From: Triticum aestivum
Taxonomy: Eukaryota > Streptophyta > Magnoliopsida > Poales > Poaceae
DNA length: 64,000 nt
Assembly (NCBI RefSeq): GCF_018294505.1
Contig: NC_057811.1
Coordinates: forward strand, 403,956,790-404,020,789
Direction: 5' to 3'
Shown piece by piece: positions 1 to 10,967 of the stretch. The stretch's first letter is position 1. The number at the start of each line of letters is the position of its first letter. A model generated the notes under the pieces. The model searched no databases. It was not told the DNA's origin and saw only the letters and a list, made by a program, of their open reading frames with translations. The position numbers and the translations under genes are program-made.

Positions 1-1037
1 GGCAGAAAATAAGGCAGAAAAATCAGTTGGGCACATAACGTTTAGCAAAAATGAGCTCACCATTTTCGAGTGTTTACTACATCCTGGTCATCTACAAGTA
101 CTACAAGACATCATATGTAACTACAACCTTCCTCTTCAACATGTCGTTTATTTTGCGGGTGTCATGTCTTTCATTTCTGTGGGTAGCATTTATGTTGAAG
201 ATAATTCTTTATTCCTTTGTAAGGTTAAATACAAGCATGTTAATTATTGTATGATATAGATTTTGTTTATATATAGTATTTAAACTCAACATGTCGTTTA
301 TGAGAGAGAGAGAGAGAGAGATTACCACTCAAATTAGTATTTAATGTAATGAAGGTCAGACTCTTGTCTGGTTTGTAGGAGAGAGGGAGGTGTTGGCCGC
401 GTCATGGTTCAGTTTGCTCTGGATTTTCAGTTCTTTTCACCTCATAATTATCTTTATTTATGTGTTAAGCTTTTTTTCTTCTTTTGGTCCTTTCCATTTG
501 AGGCTTCTTGTGCACCTTGATTTAGTTCTGTTATTTATTTGGTGCCAATGTCTTAGGACAATACTTTCATGCATGTATTATTTCCAGCATTCAAATTTGG
601 AGACCTTTGTTCCACTAGGTTTGTTGCATTCACCTTATTGAAGATAATAAACACTTATTGAGGAACATGCTAAGGATGGAGGAACGGACGTCAAGTTCCA
701 GCTGCATATTATTCAGCTCGATTCATTGCTTAGGATAATTCAGAATCTAAAATTTGAAGGTGAGGTAGAGGAATATTGCCTGTCCTGTCCAGAAACAATG
801 CTCGTTTTTTATTCCAGTCTATGTATTTCTTGTGTCTCATGGATTGAGTATTTGAGTTGGAACATAAGTATATTAGTGTCATAGAATTCGCACATATGCT
901 TTATCCACTTGTGGTTACTATTTACAAAGCATATATTTATATTTGGATTACAAATTCTCTGTACTTGTTGTCGTACTTTGTGTTTTCTACTGATTGTGGT
1001 GCCTCTTGAAGGGAAAGCTAGGAGTCATTAATGACAG
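1..1037. other. AT-rich non-coding sequence
   Basis: No coding region can be supported here. The short open frames are low-complexity and lack family features. A (GA)n microsatellite of about 19 bases sits near 302-320. The stretch may be the left part of the element whose Helitron-like end lies near 3654, but I see no Helitron 5' end, so this is only a possibility. Confidence 0.5.
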
Positions 1038-1281
1038 GTACGGAGGTTGGTGGACACCTACAAGGATGTGGAGGTGAGCATCATCGTGATGCGGCACAAC
1101 CTCGGGGCGGCGCTGGCCACCCTGAACACGTTCAAAATCTTTGAGAATGGCCAATCACGGCGTTTGCGTTTGTTAGGCCGCGCGTGGGCGGCGCCAGCTT
1201 TAAGAAGCGGTTCCGGTTTGTTTTCGCCATACCTGAGGGCGTCGCTGTCCGGTTTATTTTTGCTGTTCGGATCACCGCAAG
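1038..1281 (+). pseudogene. exon fragment of an unrecognised gene, frameshifted
   Basis: A GC-rich island in AT-rich sequence. It follows an acceptor-like CAG at 1035-1037 and ends at a strong donor-like site (AAG then GTGAGT at 1282). Two protein-like stretches lie in different frames: one near 1047-1130 reads VDTYKDVEVSIIVMRHNLG and onward, the other from about 1149 includes FVRPRVGGASFKKRFRF and reaches the donor. A one-base shift near 1140-1149 separates them, so the exon cannot be translated as one piece. I do not recognise the protein. Isolated exons with splice borders are typical of gene fragments carried by plant Helitrons or Pack-MULEs, and a Helitron-like end lies downstream; that link is inference. 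Confidence 0.35.
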
Positions 1282-3579
1282 GTGAGTCGAATCAATCTCG
1301 TACGCCTTAGGCGATGCCCCAACTTTCTTGATATTCGTCGACATGATTCCTCAGTATGAGTCTAGAAAAATATGGCTATTTGATTGTAAAGAGCAAGAAA
1401 AGAAAATAATAAATTTGTATCTTCATGTGCATGTGCATTACATTCGTTTTCATTCTACTGATATTTTTTTGCAGGAGGAGAAAGCAACATGAAGTTTCTG
1501 GGGCGGGTAATGCTCTTCATGTCCATGGTTGAGTTTAATTGATTTTTTTAATGATAAGGGAGGTCATGGATTCGTAGTCGTGGTTCATGTTATTTTTCTG
1601 AACTATTTTTCAATATGTTGAATCATGTGAGAGTATTTCCAGTTTTCACACAAATATACAAACTCATCTCCATGCTATATTTTAGGATAGGCTACAGATG
1701 TCTATGTTCTTTCATCCAGCCCATGACGCAAACTTCTTCCATTTGCCAAATTTGCTCGAAATAATGTTGTCATTGAGAAAATTATTGTGTGTGGCTCTTC
1801 CAGCTGTACATTTGGTACGATTTGCTCCAGCATGCGTGATGTGGTTATGATTTTCTGGTGCCTATTTTTTTTTGCAGAGATTAACAATATTTGGAAGATG
1901 GTATGGTTTGCCGGACCGGAACTAGAACAAGAACAAGAACGAGGAGGAGCTTAAGTAGGGCCATGTCAGGGTGTCGCTGCAATAGGAAATTGTCGCCGGC
2001 ACTAAATACCAGGGGAACCAATTTTTTTTTTCTACAAAGGTAACAAACTTTATGCGTCTAATTGAACTATAAATTATTGCCTATATAGAGGGACCAAATC
2101 GAGCAGGCCATAAACAACCTATTCCTGCTTATCTTTGTTTTCTTTGTATTTGTATTATTACTCTTGGTTTCAACTGGTGTGTTGAGTGCAATCTTCCGGG
2201 TGCAATCCTCAAACATGGGATGTCAGTACTAGCCTTAATTCAACATCTGGATTGGCTTATGATGGCATGGAGTTCCATCGTTTCGGCTGCTCGCGGCGAG
2301 GAGTGTGTGGCCGGTGCTTGCGGCAACAGCGGAGTGGCGTGCGCGAGCGCGGTGTAGGCAGTGGCCAAAGGCTCATCGGCCGCTGCGAGTACGCCGTTGG
2401 CACCAGGTTCATGACATTGTAAAATAAATAAATCTTGATTCAAGATAAATGAAATCTTTCCTATATACAATCAGCTTTTTATTGAAGGTTGCATTTGATG
2501 GTTTATTGGCTCTTCTGTGTTTCTAATTAACATTATTAATATTTAGGGTGTAAGAGCTTTTGAATTTAGATGGTAGTCGAAGGAGTGGGCCAGATACTTA
2601 GCAAAAGGTTTAGCTGTTTTTTTTAGAACAGAGATGGAGCATGGGTTACCGACAAGATCCAACACAGAACGTGAAGTAGTGTGACTAAGTCCAAGAAGGA
2701 AAAAATGCTAGAGGGGGACCAGCCAAAGGGTGAATTTCTTGTGCACACGGTCCTTTTGTTGGCATCCTTGAATGTTTTGAGAAAACATCTAATAAATATG
2801 GTTGACATGCTTAAATATGTTTTGAAAATAAAATCCAAAAAATATATGAATTACATGGGATAGACCGTATTTGCAAGATGGAACACTCGTGTCACAAATT
2901 TGAAGTCAAATTCATAACATAGTTCAAGAAAAAAGACGAATTCGATAGTACACAACATTAGTTGGGCTTTAAATTTGGCCAATTACCACTCGATACTATT
3001 TTTGTTTTTCCCAGTTGGGTTTCAAAAGTTACTTGATTTTTGTGACAATCGGTTCCTTTTGTACCTATCTGCGGACCTTTTCTCAGTTTGTTTTAGATGT
3101 TTTTAAGTACAAACCGATGCCAGATGGGCTACAAACCTATTGCTTTATATACTTACCAATGGCCATAGTTAACAATTTGGGCCTAATATTGGACATGAAC
3201 TTAAACAATATACAGTGTTTTTTCAGGCTGATTGTTGCTATGAAGAATGGAACGGACATGCTATTGTTAAAGAACACTCTCGGAAGTTGGATCTCTCTTT
3301 TTGTGCTATTATTGCTCAAATTAAGAGGCTCATTACAAGGAATTGTCAGTTTTTGTGTACCTTGTAATAGTGATATGCATGGACGTGTGAATTGAGTGAT
3401 ATTGATACTATTTAATAATGGATGGTATACGTGGCGAGCGGTTTTCTGGTTTAGGAGACACCAAGACTGCCGAGAAAGAAAGAAGCCGAAGAGAGTTTTA
3501 ATTTGTCACTATTTGATGAAACCATATGCCATCATGCTTAACATGTATTTCTGAATTAAAATAACAATATGATAAATGT
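1282..3579. other. non-coding sequence with one small GC-rich island
   Basis: Mostly AT-rich. A GC-rich island near 2260-2420 could be a second captured exon but has no recognisable protein and no clear splice borders. Nothing else is supported. Open frames near 2623-2863 and 3015-3395 are low-complexity and rejected. Confidence 0.4.
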
Positions 3580-3654
3580 GCATATTTCTATTATTTCATG
3601 GCAATGTATGATCATCCGGCTTTTGCCCGTACAAACGCACGGGCATTCTCTTAG
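3580..3654 (+). mobile_element. possible Helitron 3' terminus
   Basis: A short hairpin (TGCCCGT at 3624-3630 pairing with ACGGGCA at 3638-3644) is followed by a short T-rich tail and TTAG at 3651-3654, then T. Plant Helitrons end in a GC-rich hairpin some ten bases before CTRR, inserted next to host T. The end reads TTAG rather than the expected CTAG, and no matching 5' end was found upstream, so this is a weak call for a decayed or 5'-truncated Helitron. Confidence 0.35.
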
Positions 3655-4021
3655 TTTACATGGATTCAAGGTTGATGCGAGAAACATGGTTGTCCGACAT
3701 GACGTTTGATGGCTCGTGCGGCGCTGTGGAGGGTAATGCCTCATGATCTAAAAACTATATCGAGGACCGAGTGTTTATTTTTCGAACACTTAAGATTTAA
3801 ACCACTTGGTAGATAAAAAGTCCGTCTGTATTTCCATCATCTGGTCTCAGATGGCATGTATCCCTATTGTCCTGAGTGTTATTTGTCTACCAAGTGCCTA
3901 CGGAAATACACGAGCGTGTCATCCCGCGCTTGGTAAATTGCTCACTATACCGAGTGCCCGATGAACTGCACCCGATACAGTTGTTGGCACTCAGTACAAT
4001 TCGAGTTCCCGGTAGTTTTGG
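3655..4021. other. intergenic, probably includes the 3' region of the AWPM-19 gene
   Basis: Sequence between the Helitron-like end and the stop codon of the minus-strand AWPM-19 gene. It should hold that gene's 3' UTR and polyadenylation site, which I cannot place. Confidence 0.5.
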
Positions 4022-4867
4022 TCATGCATCCGGGGACGGAACCCCTCCCGCCGTCTTATGGTCCGCGGCGAGCTCTCCCCGAGGGATCTCGCGGCAGCAG
4101 GCTTCGCCGTGGTTCCCGCAGGCCTGTCCAACTCCATGCACGCTGCTCAAGGCGCCGGCGTGGAGCAGAAGCAGGTAGAAGAGCTGCGTCAGCGTCGAGA
4201 TCGTGATGAACGCCTCCAACGTCCTCTGCTAGCAAGACGAGCACATAATTCATAACTAGAACCACCGAGAGGAAAAGCAGTAATATACAAGGATAGATGC
4301 ACCGGTGCGTGCAGAACTAGCATTGGCTGACGACGTACCAGGCGCCTTCCTCGGTTCCCTAGAGTGATGTGCTTGCACGCGAGGCTGCAGATGTTCAAGG
4401 AAAGATGGCACAGCACTGTGAGTTACTACGTACTAGCAGATGGCGAGTGATTACATTACTGGCGGTGCGAGTGTAGGGCAGAACCCGAAGGCGAGGGCGG
4501 TGAGCGCCCAGGAGACGAGCCCGGTGGAGGCGGCGGCGGCGAGGCTCTCGCTGTGCCAGGGCGCCCTGACGTGGAGTAGGGCGGGAAGCACCGAGCAGGC
4601 GCCGACCACCCCGGCCATGAGCGAGAAGACGAGCAGGTACCCCGTCGCCGTGTTGCCTCCTAGATCTGCACACCGCGTCACTCACGTCGTTAACCAGACC
4701 AGATCGATCATGTCGCACACAAGGACGTAGTACGTACGGCGGTGCGTCTCGCGGTCGATGAACTTGTTGAGCGACCAGCCGGCGATGCCGAGGACGGCCG
4801 CGTGCATGACGAGGTTGATGCACAGCAGGGGCCCGATGTACCGCCTGCTCGCCGCGCCCACGGCCAT
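4022..4867 (-). CDS. PM19L: AWPM-19 / PM19-like plasma membrane protein, 4 exons
   Basis: Spliced coding region, minus strand: exons 4867-4738, 4665-4485, 4384-4339 and 4225-4022, encoding 186 residues. Each intron has GT/AG ends and the phases agree (1, 2, 0). The protein has four hydrophobic spans at about residues 11-32, 52-73, 86-107 and 122-144, the layout of the AWPM-19 family. Family-like stretches include GNTATGYLLVFSLMAGVVG, HSESLAAAASTGLVSWALT and RTLEAFITISTLTQL, followed by a hydrophilic tail. Family members are small tetraspan plasma-membrane proteins of embryos and stressed tissue; rice OsPM1 is reported as an ABA importer and wheat PM19 genes have been linked to grain dormancy. 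That this copy does the same is inference. The start at 4867 is chosen because the tetraspan region begins directly after it. The first extracellular loop (residues 33-50) is shorter than in typical members. It is transcribed away from the CURT1 gene. Confidence 0.9.
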
Positions 4868-5479
4868 GGATCCACTACTGCTAGCTCCCCGGCCGCGAAT
4901 GCTACCGTCGGTCTCGAGTGTGTGCACAATTGATCTGGTGACTCTGGTCGCTATGTAACTACTACTGGAAGTGTTCGAGCGTCCAGCCGAGGGGCCGGGG
5001 CCGTTTGTGATGACGCGCACTAGAAGTTTCGTGCAACGGCAATGCTGTTGTGCACGCGAAGCTAGCATGGAGGACGGGCCCCGCGCTAGAACCGTGTGCC
5101 ACGCAAAGGCACGCGTACATAGTAACATGGGCCAGCTTCGGAGGGCGACTGCCGGCCGCCGTTGCAGCTTGCATGGACGAGGTAAGCCCACCGATGTACT
5201 CCTACGGGACAATGTGGTGGTCTGGTATGGACTACGGAGCTGTGAGCTGAGACCTCTGTTCCTAGGACAGCCAACCAAACGCTGGGGGCCAGCCACAGAT
5301 TTCTAAGATAGGCAGCCGGCCAATCAGAGCCCACCATCCTGCCATGTGGCCGATCACCGCGCAAAAGCATCAAATCAAATTCGGCCCGGGACACAAGGAG
5401 AAAGAGAGGCCCAGGGACGCACAGGACTAAGGAGCGTGTCAGCATAGCCAGAGCCAGAGAAGAGCTTGCAGGTGAGAAC
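4868..5479. promoter_or_regulatory. shared intergenic region of a divergent gene pair
   Basis: 612 bp separate the start codons of the AWPM-19 gene (minus) and the CURT1 gene (plus), with no transposon visible inside. Both promoters and both 5' UTRs must lie here. No clear TATA box is visible on either strand. A CATGCA (RY-type) core on the minus strand lies at 5170-5175 and would suit a seed-expressed AWPM-19 gene; a six-base match can occur by chance. Confidence 0.55.
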
Positions 5480-6394
5480 ATGGCCACAACGGCGTGCTCT
5501 ACGGCGCTTCTGGGTGGAGCAGGAGCGCGCCTCCCCGTCCGCGCCGCCGCCGCGCCGCGGTCCGTTCTCCTCCCACGGCGTAACTTCTCCCCTCTTGGCC
5601 TCCAAGGTGCGCACGGTACCTATACTGCGTGCTACATTCATTCCGCAATGGCGATGCCCAGATACGTAGACGCCTTAACAATTAGCACGATGTTTTTAAC
5701 CAGATACACCGCGGCTCTCTCTGCTCCGGGCGAAGGCCTCCTCCGATGACACCTCTGCCGCGAGCGGCGACGAGCTCGTCGACGACCTGAAAGCCAAGGT
5801 ACTTTCAGAACAGGAGGCGCTAATGCGTATTCGGGGAGTACGTAGAACGGCGAGCTGATCGGCTTGAGCAACGGTGCGTGCGTGTTGTTTGCTTTGTCGC
5901 AGTGGGACGCCGTCGAGAACAAGTCCACCGTGCTGACGTACGCCGGCGGCGCCATCGTCGCCGTATGGTTCTCCTCCGTCATCGTCGGCGCCATCAACTC
6001 CCTGCCTCTGGTGTGTACGCTCATAAGTACATGAGTACATGACCATGACCACCGTCTTGGATCGACCGATCATGTCGATCGTGTGTCCACTCATCAGACT
6101 TGAGTACCGATGACACGTTGAATAATTTCTGCATGCAGCTTCCCAAGATCATGGAGCTTGTTGGGCTCGGCTACAGCGGATGGTTCGTGTACCGCTACCT
6201 CCTCTTCAAGGTGCGCGACCAGTTACGGGCTCGCTTAGCTGGTAGTATCTGGTGGTAGAACTAATTCGATTGCAAGAAACGTGTAATTCGTTAACATGAT
6301 CTTGGACAAAATACCATTGCAGGAACGCAGGGAAGAGCTGGCCGACGACGTGGAGTCCTTGAAGAAGAGCATTGCTGGTACAGAGGCAGAGTAA
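5480..6394 (+). CDS. CURT1B: CURVATURE THYLAKOID 1 family protein (CURT1B-like), 5 exons
   Basis: Spliced coding region: exons 5480-5606, 5704-5798, 5903-6010, 6139-6210 and 6323-6394, 157 residues. All introns are GT/AG and the joined frame stays open. Residues 1 to about 52 are rich in Ala, Ser, Arg and Leu and look like a chloroplast transit peptide. The rest is a CAAD/CURT1 domain: an amphipathic N-terminal helix (GDELVDDLKAKWDAVENKS), a first membrane span at about 85-106, a second at about 114-134 (ELVGLGYSGWFVYRYLLFK), and a charged C-terminal helix (ERREELADDVESLKKSIAG). CURT1 proteins oligomerise at grana margins and bend thylakoid membranes. The core reads most like Arabidopsis CURT1B as I remember it; the paralogue assignment is less certain than the family. 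An antisense LINE tail begins 22 bp after the stop codon. Confidence 0.92.
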
Positions 6395-6415
6395 AAGAAA
6401 ATAATGTTGTATGGA

Positions 6416-7435
6416 TTTTTTTTTTGTTGGATGAATATCTCGAGAACGCTTATCAGAGGGTTTGCTTTTTTTTTTTTAACAAGGCAAAAGACTTGCCATT
6501 TTCATTGATTAAAGAAGTCCGTTTAGACAAAACCCGTCTAGTAGGAAGACAAAGCAATTACTCTTGCAGTATTTACAATACTCAAGTGTGCAGCCCCAGC
6601 CGAGGGACAGAGCCTATCCTCCTCCTTCATCTTCGAGATAATCATCATCGCCCTCCTCCTTCATCTCCAAGATAATCATCATCGCCGGGGCACTGAGGTT
6701 GCGTAAGACTACCATTCCGTTCTTTCCAAACTTCTCACCTAACAAGCATTGTCGAGGAGGAGAATATCGACCGACCAGTCCTTCACCGAGGTCACTAGGA
6801 GCCAATCCGAAGCCATGATGTGATGGAGCCCAAGCCAGGTAGTGACCTCCGACCAAATATGTTGCGTTTATCTATAGTGACAAATGAGGTGCACCACAGA
6901 CTCCTGGAGATTGCTTACATAGGGAGCACAACCCATGGTTTGGCAATTTACGACGAAGCAAGTATTGGCGGTCCAGACTCTATCCTGCATGATAAGCCAG
7001 GTAAAGAAATTGCACCTGGGGGTGGGGGAGCCCAGGCCCTCCACACTGTGGGAACCATGGTCGTGGAGGCCGACCCAACAAATTGCACCTTGTATGCCGA
7101 GGTCATCGAGTACTCCCCATTGGCAATGAATTTCCACGTAACGGAGTCCAGGATTCCTTGGTTGAGGTGAATATGAGCAAGAATTTCCCAAAGAGGAACA
7201 AACTGGTGGATGTGCTCTATGGAAAAGCCATGCTGAGTGTCAATTTGGCGGACCCACGAGTTATCCAGCATAGCCATGCTAACCGTGCAATTCTTTTTGC
7301 TGGAGAGGTCGAAGATCTTGGGGTAGACGCATTTTGGCTTAACGCCCTGTAGCCAAGGAGAATCCCAAAATCTTGCCTTGTTTTCATCTCCCACGGCAAC
7401 TTGGTGGCTTCCGCAAAGATGTCGCGATCAGTGGT
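6416..7435 (-). mobile_element. 5'-truncated LINE (non-LTR retrotransposon), copy 1
   Basis: The T-run at 6416-6425 is the poly(A) tail of a minus-strand LINE. About 6868-7394 on the minus strand encodes, with frame breaks, the C-terminal part of a LINE reverse transcriptase polyprotein (zf-RVT region): GDENKARFWDSPWL, then DNSWVRQI, YSMTSAYKVQFVG, and finally CNFFTWLIMQDRVWTA. The N-terminal endonuclease and polymerase regions are absent, as expected for 5' truncation. The 3' non-coding part lies at 6426-6860 and has a second T-rich run near 6468-6478. Compared with copy 2 at 19636-20690, this copy lacks about 60 bp near 7425. Confidence 0.8.
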
Positions 7436-7780
7436 GTTACTTAGAACAGGGGGGTTTACTTTGAATTTAGTGGAGATTAGCCCGTAGGAAATTGGACCGT
7501 ACGTTCATAGAATGCTATTGTGAATTTGAGATGATGCACTGCCAGATGTGAGGCATGCTGGTTTGGTCTGCTCGTAGACTGGACTGCACATTCAGGCTGT
7601 AAATAACAGTAAAGACTTGTGCATTCAGGCCGGCTAATAACGAGAATAAAAGTGTCTCGTGCATACCTCTCAGGGAGTGGACTGACCATAAGTACCTCCG
7701 TCTGTGCTCCTCTGTACTTTCTTCCACGATAAACCTCATATCGTAAATTCGGCAGAACATTATTTATCACAATACTCTTA
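6416..7780. repeat. direct segmental repeat, copy 1 (LINE plus flank)
   Basis: This segment matches 19636-21207 in the same orientation. The match covers the LINE remnant and about 340 bp of non-LINE flank, for example GATGTGAGGCATGCTGG near 7545 and CGGCAGAACATTATT near 7750. Because both copies share the same LINE truncation point and the same flank, they descend from a duplication rather than two LINE insertions. The shared sequence stops at a TTA (7778-7780), where a Harbinger-like end begins in this copy only. Confidence 0.75.
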
Positions 7781-8167
7781 GGGCAACTCCAACGGTGGCC
7801 CGCAAAAATCCTCCCACATCTCCAACGACCCGGACGTGGGAGGCAGCCATCCAACCGTAGCCACATACATTTTCACAACAACTCGAACCAACCGGATGAA
7901 ATTCGATCAAACCGGATGAATTTTGACATAAACACGGCGGATTTCATTGAAACTAGGATAATTTGTACATAAAACCGAACGATATTTCTTCCGGTGAACT
8001 ATAAACCTAAAAATAAAACCCTAAACTATCCTATACTTGACGGTGACCTCGTAGGCCATGCTGGGCTGGCCGGCGGCTCCTCCTCCGTCATCGTGGGCCA
8101 GCCCGGCGTCGGAGTCGGGCTTGGGGCGGCGGAAGGTGGCTGCATCACGACAGGGCTTACCGACGGT
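7781..8167. mobile_element. truncated PIF/Harbinger-like element end
   Basis: Starts GGGCAACTCCAACGG directly after TTA at 7778-7780. Grass Harbinger and Tourist elements typically begin GGGCATCTCCAACG next to a TTA/TAA target site. The position coincides with the end of homology to the second copy of the flanking repeat, as expected if it inserted there. No matching right terminus was found, so the element is truncated, probably by the retroelement that follows near 8168. No gene is supported; the GC-rich stretch 8040-8160 may be a coding remnant. Confidence 0.4.
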
Positions 8168-9241
8168 TGTCAAGGCAACGATCCTGACAATGAGTAATAG
8201 GGGTACGAACAAGGGGCGGAGCCTAGCTACGGCGCAGGTGTGGCACTTGGTTTTTACGGGTCCGGGCTCCTCTCGGAAAAGGTAACAACCCTATGTCTCG
8301 TGCTCGGAGGCTTGTTTTCTCTTGGGGGGGGGGGGGCTATGATTACAATGGATGTTGAACCCTTGCTGAGGAGGAGGAGGGCGGCTTATATAGAGTGCGC
8401 CGTGACCTCTTTACTCCCATGTTACAAGGGTGGTTTAATGGCTATAACTATGGTAGTTATGTGTTAATAGCCACAACAACGACAGTTACAGGTAACGGTA
8501 GCCATGACTATGCTTAAAGCCCGACTTAAAGCTACTCGACTGTTGCAGCTCCCACGCCGCCCTTTCACCTCCCTTGTCCGAGTGGTGATGGATGGGCCGA
8601 TTGGAGAGAAGACGTCCGAGTGTCGTTGGTGTATCTGATTGGATTTCTTACATTGCACATCCGAATGTGTCTGTGGTCTAGGGACCAATCAATGATGGTG
8701 TGGGACCCCATGTGGGCCTTAGATGTCAGGTCCTGACCATACCAGTAGTAGGTGACCCCATCATTAGCCGCCGAACTGGTTGAGGCTTCACAGGACGGGT
8801 TATTTGAGTCTTTGGACTGGTCCGAGTGATTCGGGTCACTCGGCATCCGATCTCGGTTAACTTTGAGTGAAACCGCGGCGGATTGTGGACTAAAGGTCTT
8901 CCGAGTGATCGGACAATGTTGACCGTTGGGCAAAATTTAGTGGAATTCATGTGTCTCTCGGCAGAGATAGACTTGTGGTCCGAGTGAGGACATGCCATAA
9001 AAACCCGAGTGGCGACGCCGACGCATGGGCAGAATCCCCGGAGAGAAGCCACTCAGTATCCTAGGGGAACGTCGGCGCGGACCAGCCCCGTGTCTAAAGT
9101 TACGAGGCTTGCGCCTTGGAGCCTAGTAAAAGGACCAAGTCAACCCGTGGAGGGACACCAAGCTCGTCCCATCGCGATCCTGAAGATGACTTCAGTCGAG
9201 TGTTTTACGTGTCCCGGTGCACGGTGACCTGTGGAGGGTGG
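8168..9241 (+). mobile_element. old LTR-type retroelement, left part (split by element A)
   Basis: Sequence from about TGTCAAGGCAACGATCCTG reads like the start of a plant LTR, followed by a pyrimidine/purine-rich leader, a poly-G run of about 12 near 8325-8336 and a GC-rich stretch. It resumes at 17827 after the Angela insertion, as shown by the matching GGTGG duplications at 9237-9241 and 17827-17831. The Transposase_28-type gene in the right part supports a gypsy-associated element. The left boundary is approximate and no second LTR was identified. Confidence 0.45.
9237..9241. repeat. target-site duplication of element A, left (GGTGG)
   Basis: GGTGG directly precedes the TGTTGG start of element A and recurs at 17827-17831 directly after its CCAACA end. 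A five-base duplication is the norm for Ty1/copia integration. Confidence 0.95.
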
Positions 9242-10949
9242 TGTTGGAAATATGCCCTAGAGGCAATAATAAATGGTTATTATTATATTTCTTTGTTCAT
9301 GATAATTGTCTATTGTTCATGATATAATTGTGTTATCCGGAAATCGTAATACATGTGTGAATACATAGACCACAAGGTGGCCCTAGTAAGTCTCTAGTTG
9401 ACTAGCTCGTTGATCAACAGATAGTCACGGTTTCCTGACTATGGACATTGGATGTCATTGATAACGGGATCACATCATTAGGAGAATGATGTGATGGACA
9501 AGACCCAATCCTAAGCATAGCATAAAAGATCGTGTAGTTTCGTTTGCTAGAGCTTTTCCAATGTCAAGTATCTTTTCCTTAGACCATGAGATCGTGCAAC
9601 TCCCGGATACCGTAGGAGTGCTTTGGGTGCACCAAACGTCACAACGTAACTGGGTGACTATAAAGGTACACTACGGGTATCTCTGAAAGTGTCTGTTGGG
9701 TTGGCACGGATCGAGACTGGGATTTGTCACTCCGTGTGACGGAGAGGTATCTCTGGGCCCACTCGGTAATGCATCATCATAATGAGCTCAATGTGACTAA
9801 GGCGTTAGTAACGGGATCATGCATTGCGGTACGAGTAAAGAGACTTACCGGTAACGAGATTGAACAAGGTATTGGGATACCGACGATCGAATCTCGGGCA
9901 AGTAACATACCGATTGACAAAGGGAATTGTATACGGGATTGATTGAATCCTCGACATCGTGGTTCATCCGATGAGATCATCGTAGAACATGTGGGAGCCA
10001 ACATGGGTATCCAGATCCCGCTGTTGGTTATTGACCGGAGAGGCGTCTCGGTCATGTCTGCATGTCTCCCGAACCCGTAGGGTCTACACACTTAAGGTTC
10101 GGTGACGCTAGGGTTGTAGAGATATGAGTATGCGGAAACCCGAAAGTTGTTCGGAGTCCCGGATGAGATCCCGAACATCACGAGGAGTTCCGGAATGGTC
10201 CGGAGGTGAAGAATTATATATAGGAAGTCCAGTTTCGGCCACCGGAAAGTTTCGGGGGTTATCGGTATTGTACCGGGACCACTGGAAGGGTCCCGGGGGT
10301 CCACCGGGTGGGGCCACCTGTCCCGGAGGGCCCCATGGGCTGAAGTGGGAAGGTAACCAGCCCATAGTGGGCTGGGGCGCCCCCCATGGGCCTCCCCCCT
10401 GCGCCTAGGGTTGGAAACCCTAGGGTGGGGGGGGCGCCCCACTTGACTGGGGGGGTAAGTTACCCCCCTGGCCGCCGCCCCCCCATCCAGATGGGTTCTG
10501 GCCGGCCCCCCTCCCAGGGAGCCTATATAAAGGGGGGAGGGAGGGCAGTAGTATTACAGCCTTGGGCGCCTCCCTCCTCCCCTGCTATACCTCTCTCTCT
10601 CTCGCAGAAGCTCGGCGAAGCCTTGCCGACATCCCGCTAAATCCACCACCACGCCGTCGTGTTGCTGGATCTCCATCAACCTCTCCTTCCCCCTTGCTGG
10701 ATCAAGAAGGAGGAGACGTCGCTGCATCGTACGTGTGTTGAACGCGGAGGTGCCGTCCGTTCGGCACTCGGTCATCGGTGATTTGAATCACGGCGAGTAC
10801 GACTCCGTCAACAACGTTCATTGGAACGCTTCCGCTCGCGATCTACAAGGGTATGTAGATGCACTCCTTTCCCCTCGTTGCTAGTATACTCCATAGATGG
10901 ATCTTGGTGAGCGTAGGAAAATTTTAAAATTATGCTACGATTCCCAACA
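9242..10949 (+). repeat. 5' LTR of element A
   Basis: 1708 bp, TGTTGGAAATATGCCC to GATTCCCAACA. It carries the promoter (TATATAA at 10524-10530) and a GC-rich leader. All open frames inside are non-coding LTR sequence. Confidence 0.96.
10524..10530 (+). promoter_or_regulatory. TATA box of element A 5' LTR
   Basis: TATATAA embedded in GCCTATATAAAGG, in the GC-rich 3' half of the LTR, the usual promoter position in this clade. The 3' LTR has the same motif near 17402-17408. Confidence 0.75.
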
Positions 10950-10950
10950 G

Positions 10951-10967
10951 TGGCATCATGAGCCAGG
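10951..10967 (+). other. primer-binding site of element A
   Basis: TGGCATCATGAGCCAGG lies one base after the 5' LTR. It resembles the initiator-Met tRNA binding site of copia elements (TGGTATCAGAGC) with changes. Element C has the same site at 44611; element B has a variant at 36714. Confidence 0.7.

Noticed and set aside
9116..10640. Several open frames inside the 5' LTR of element A (and the same frames in other LTRs)
   Set aside because: They recur in every LTR at the same place and follow LTR base composition; LTRs of this clade do not encode proteins.
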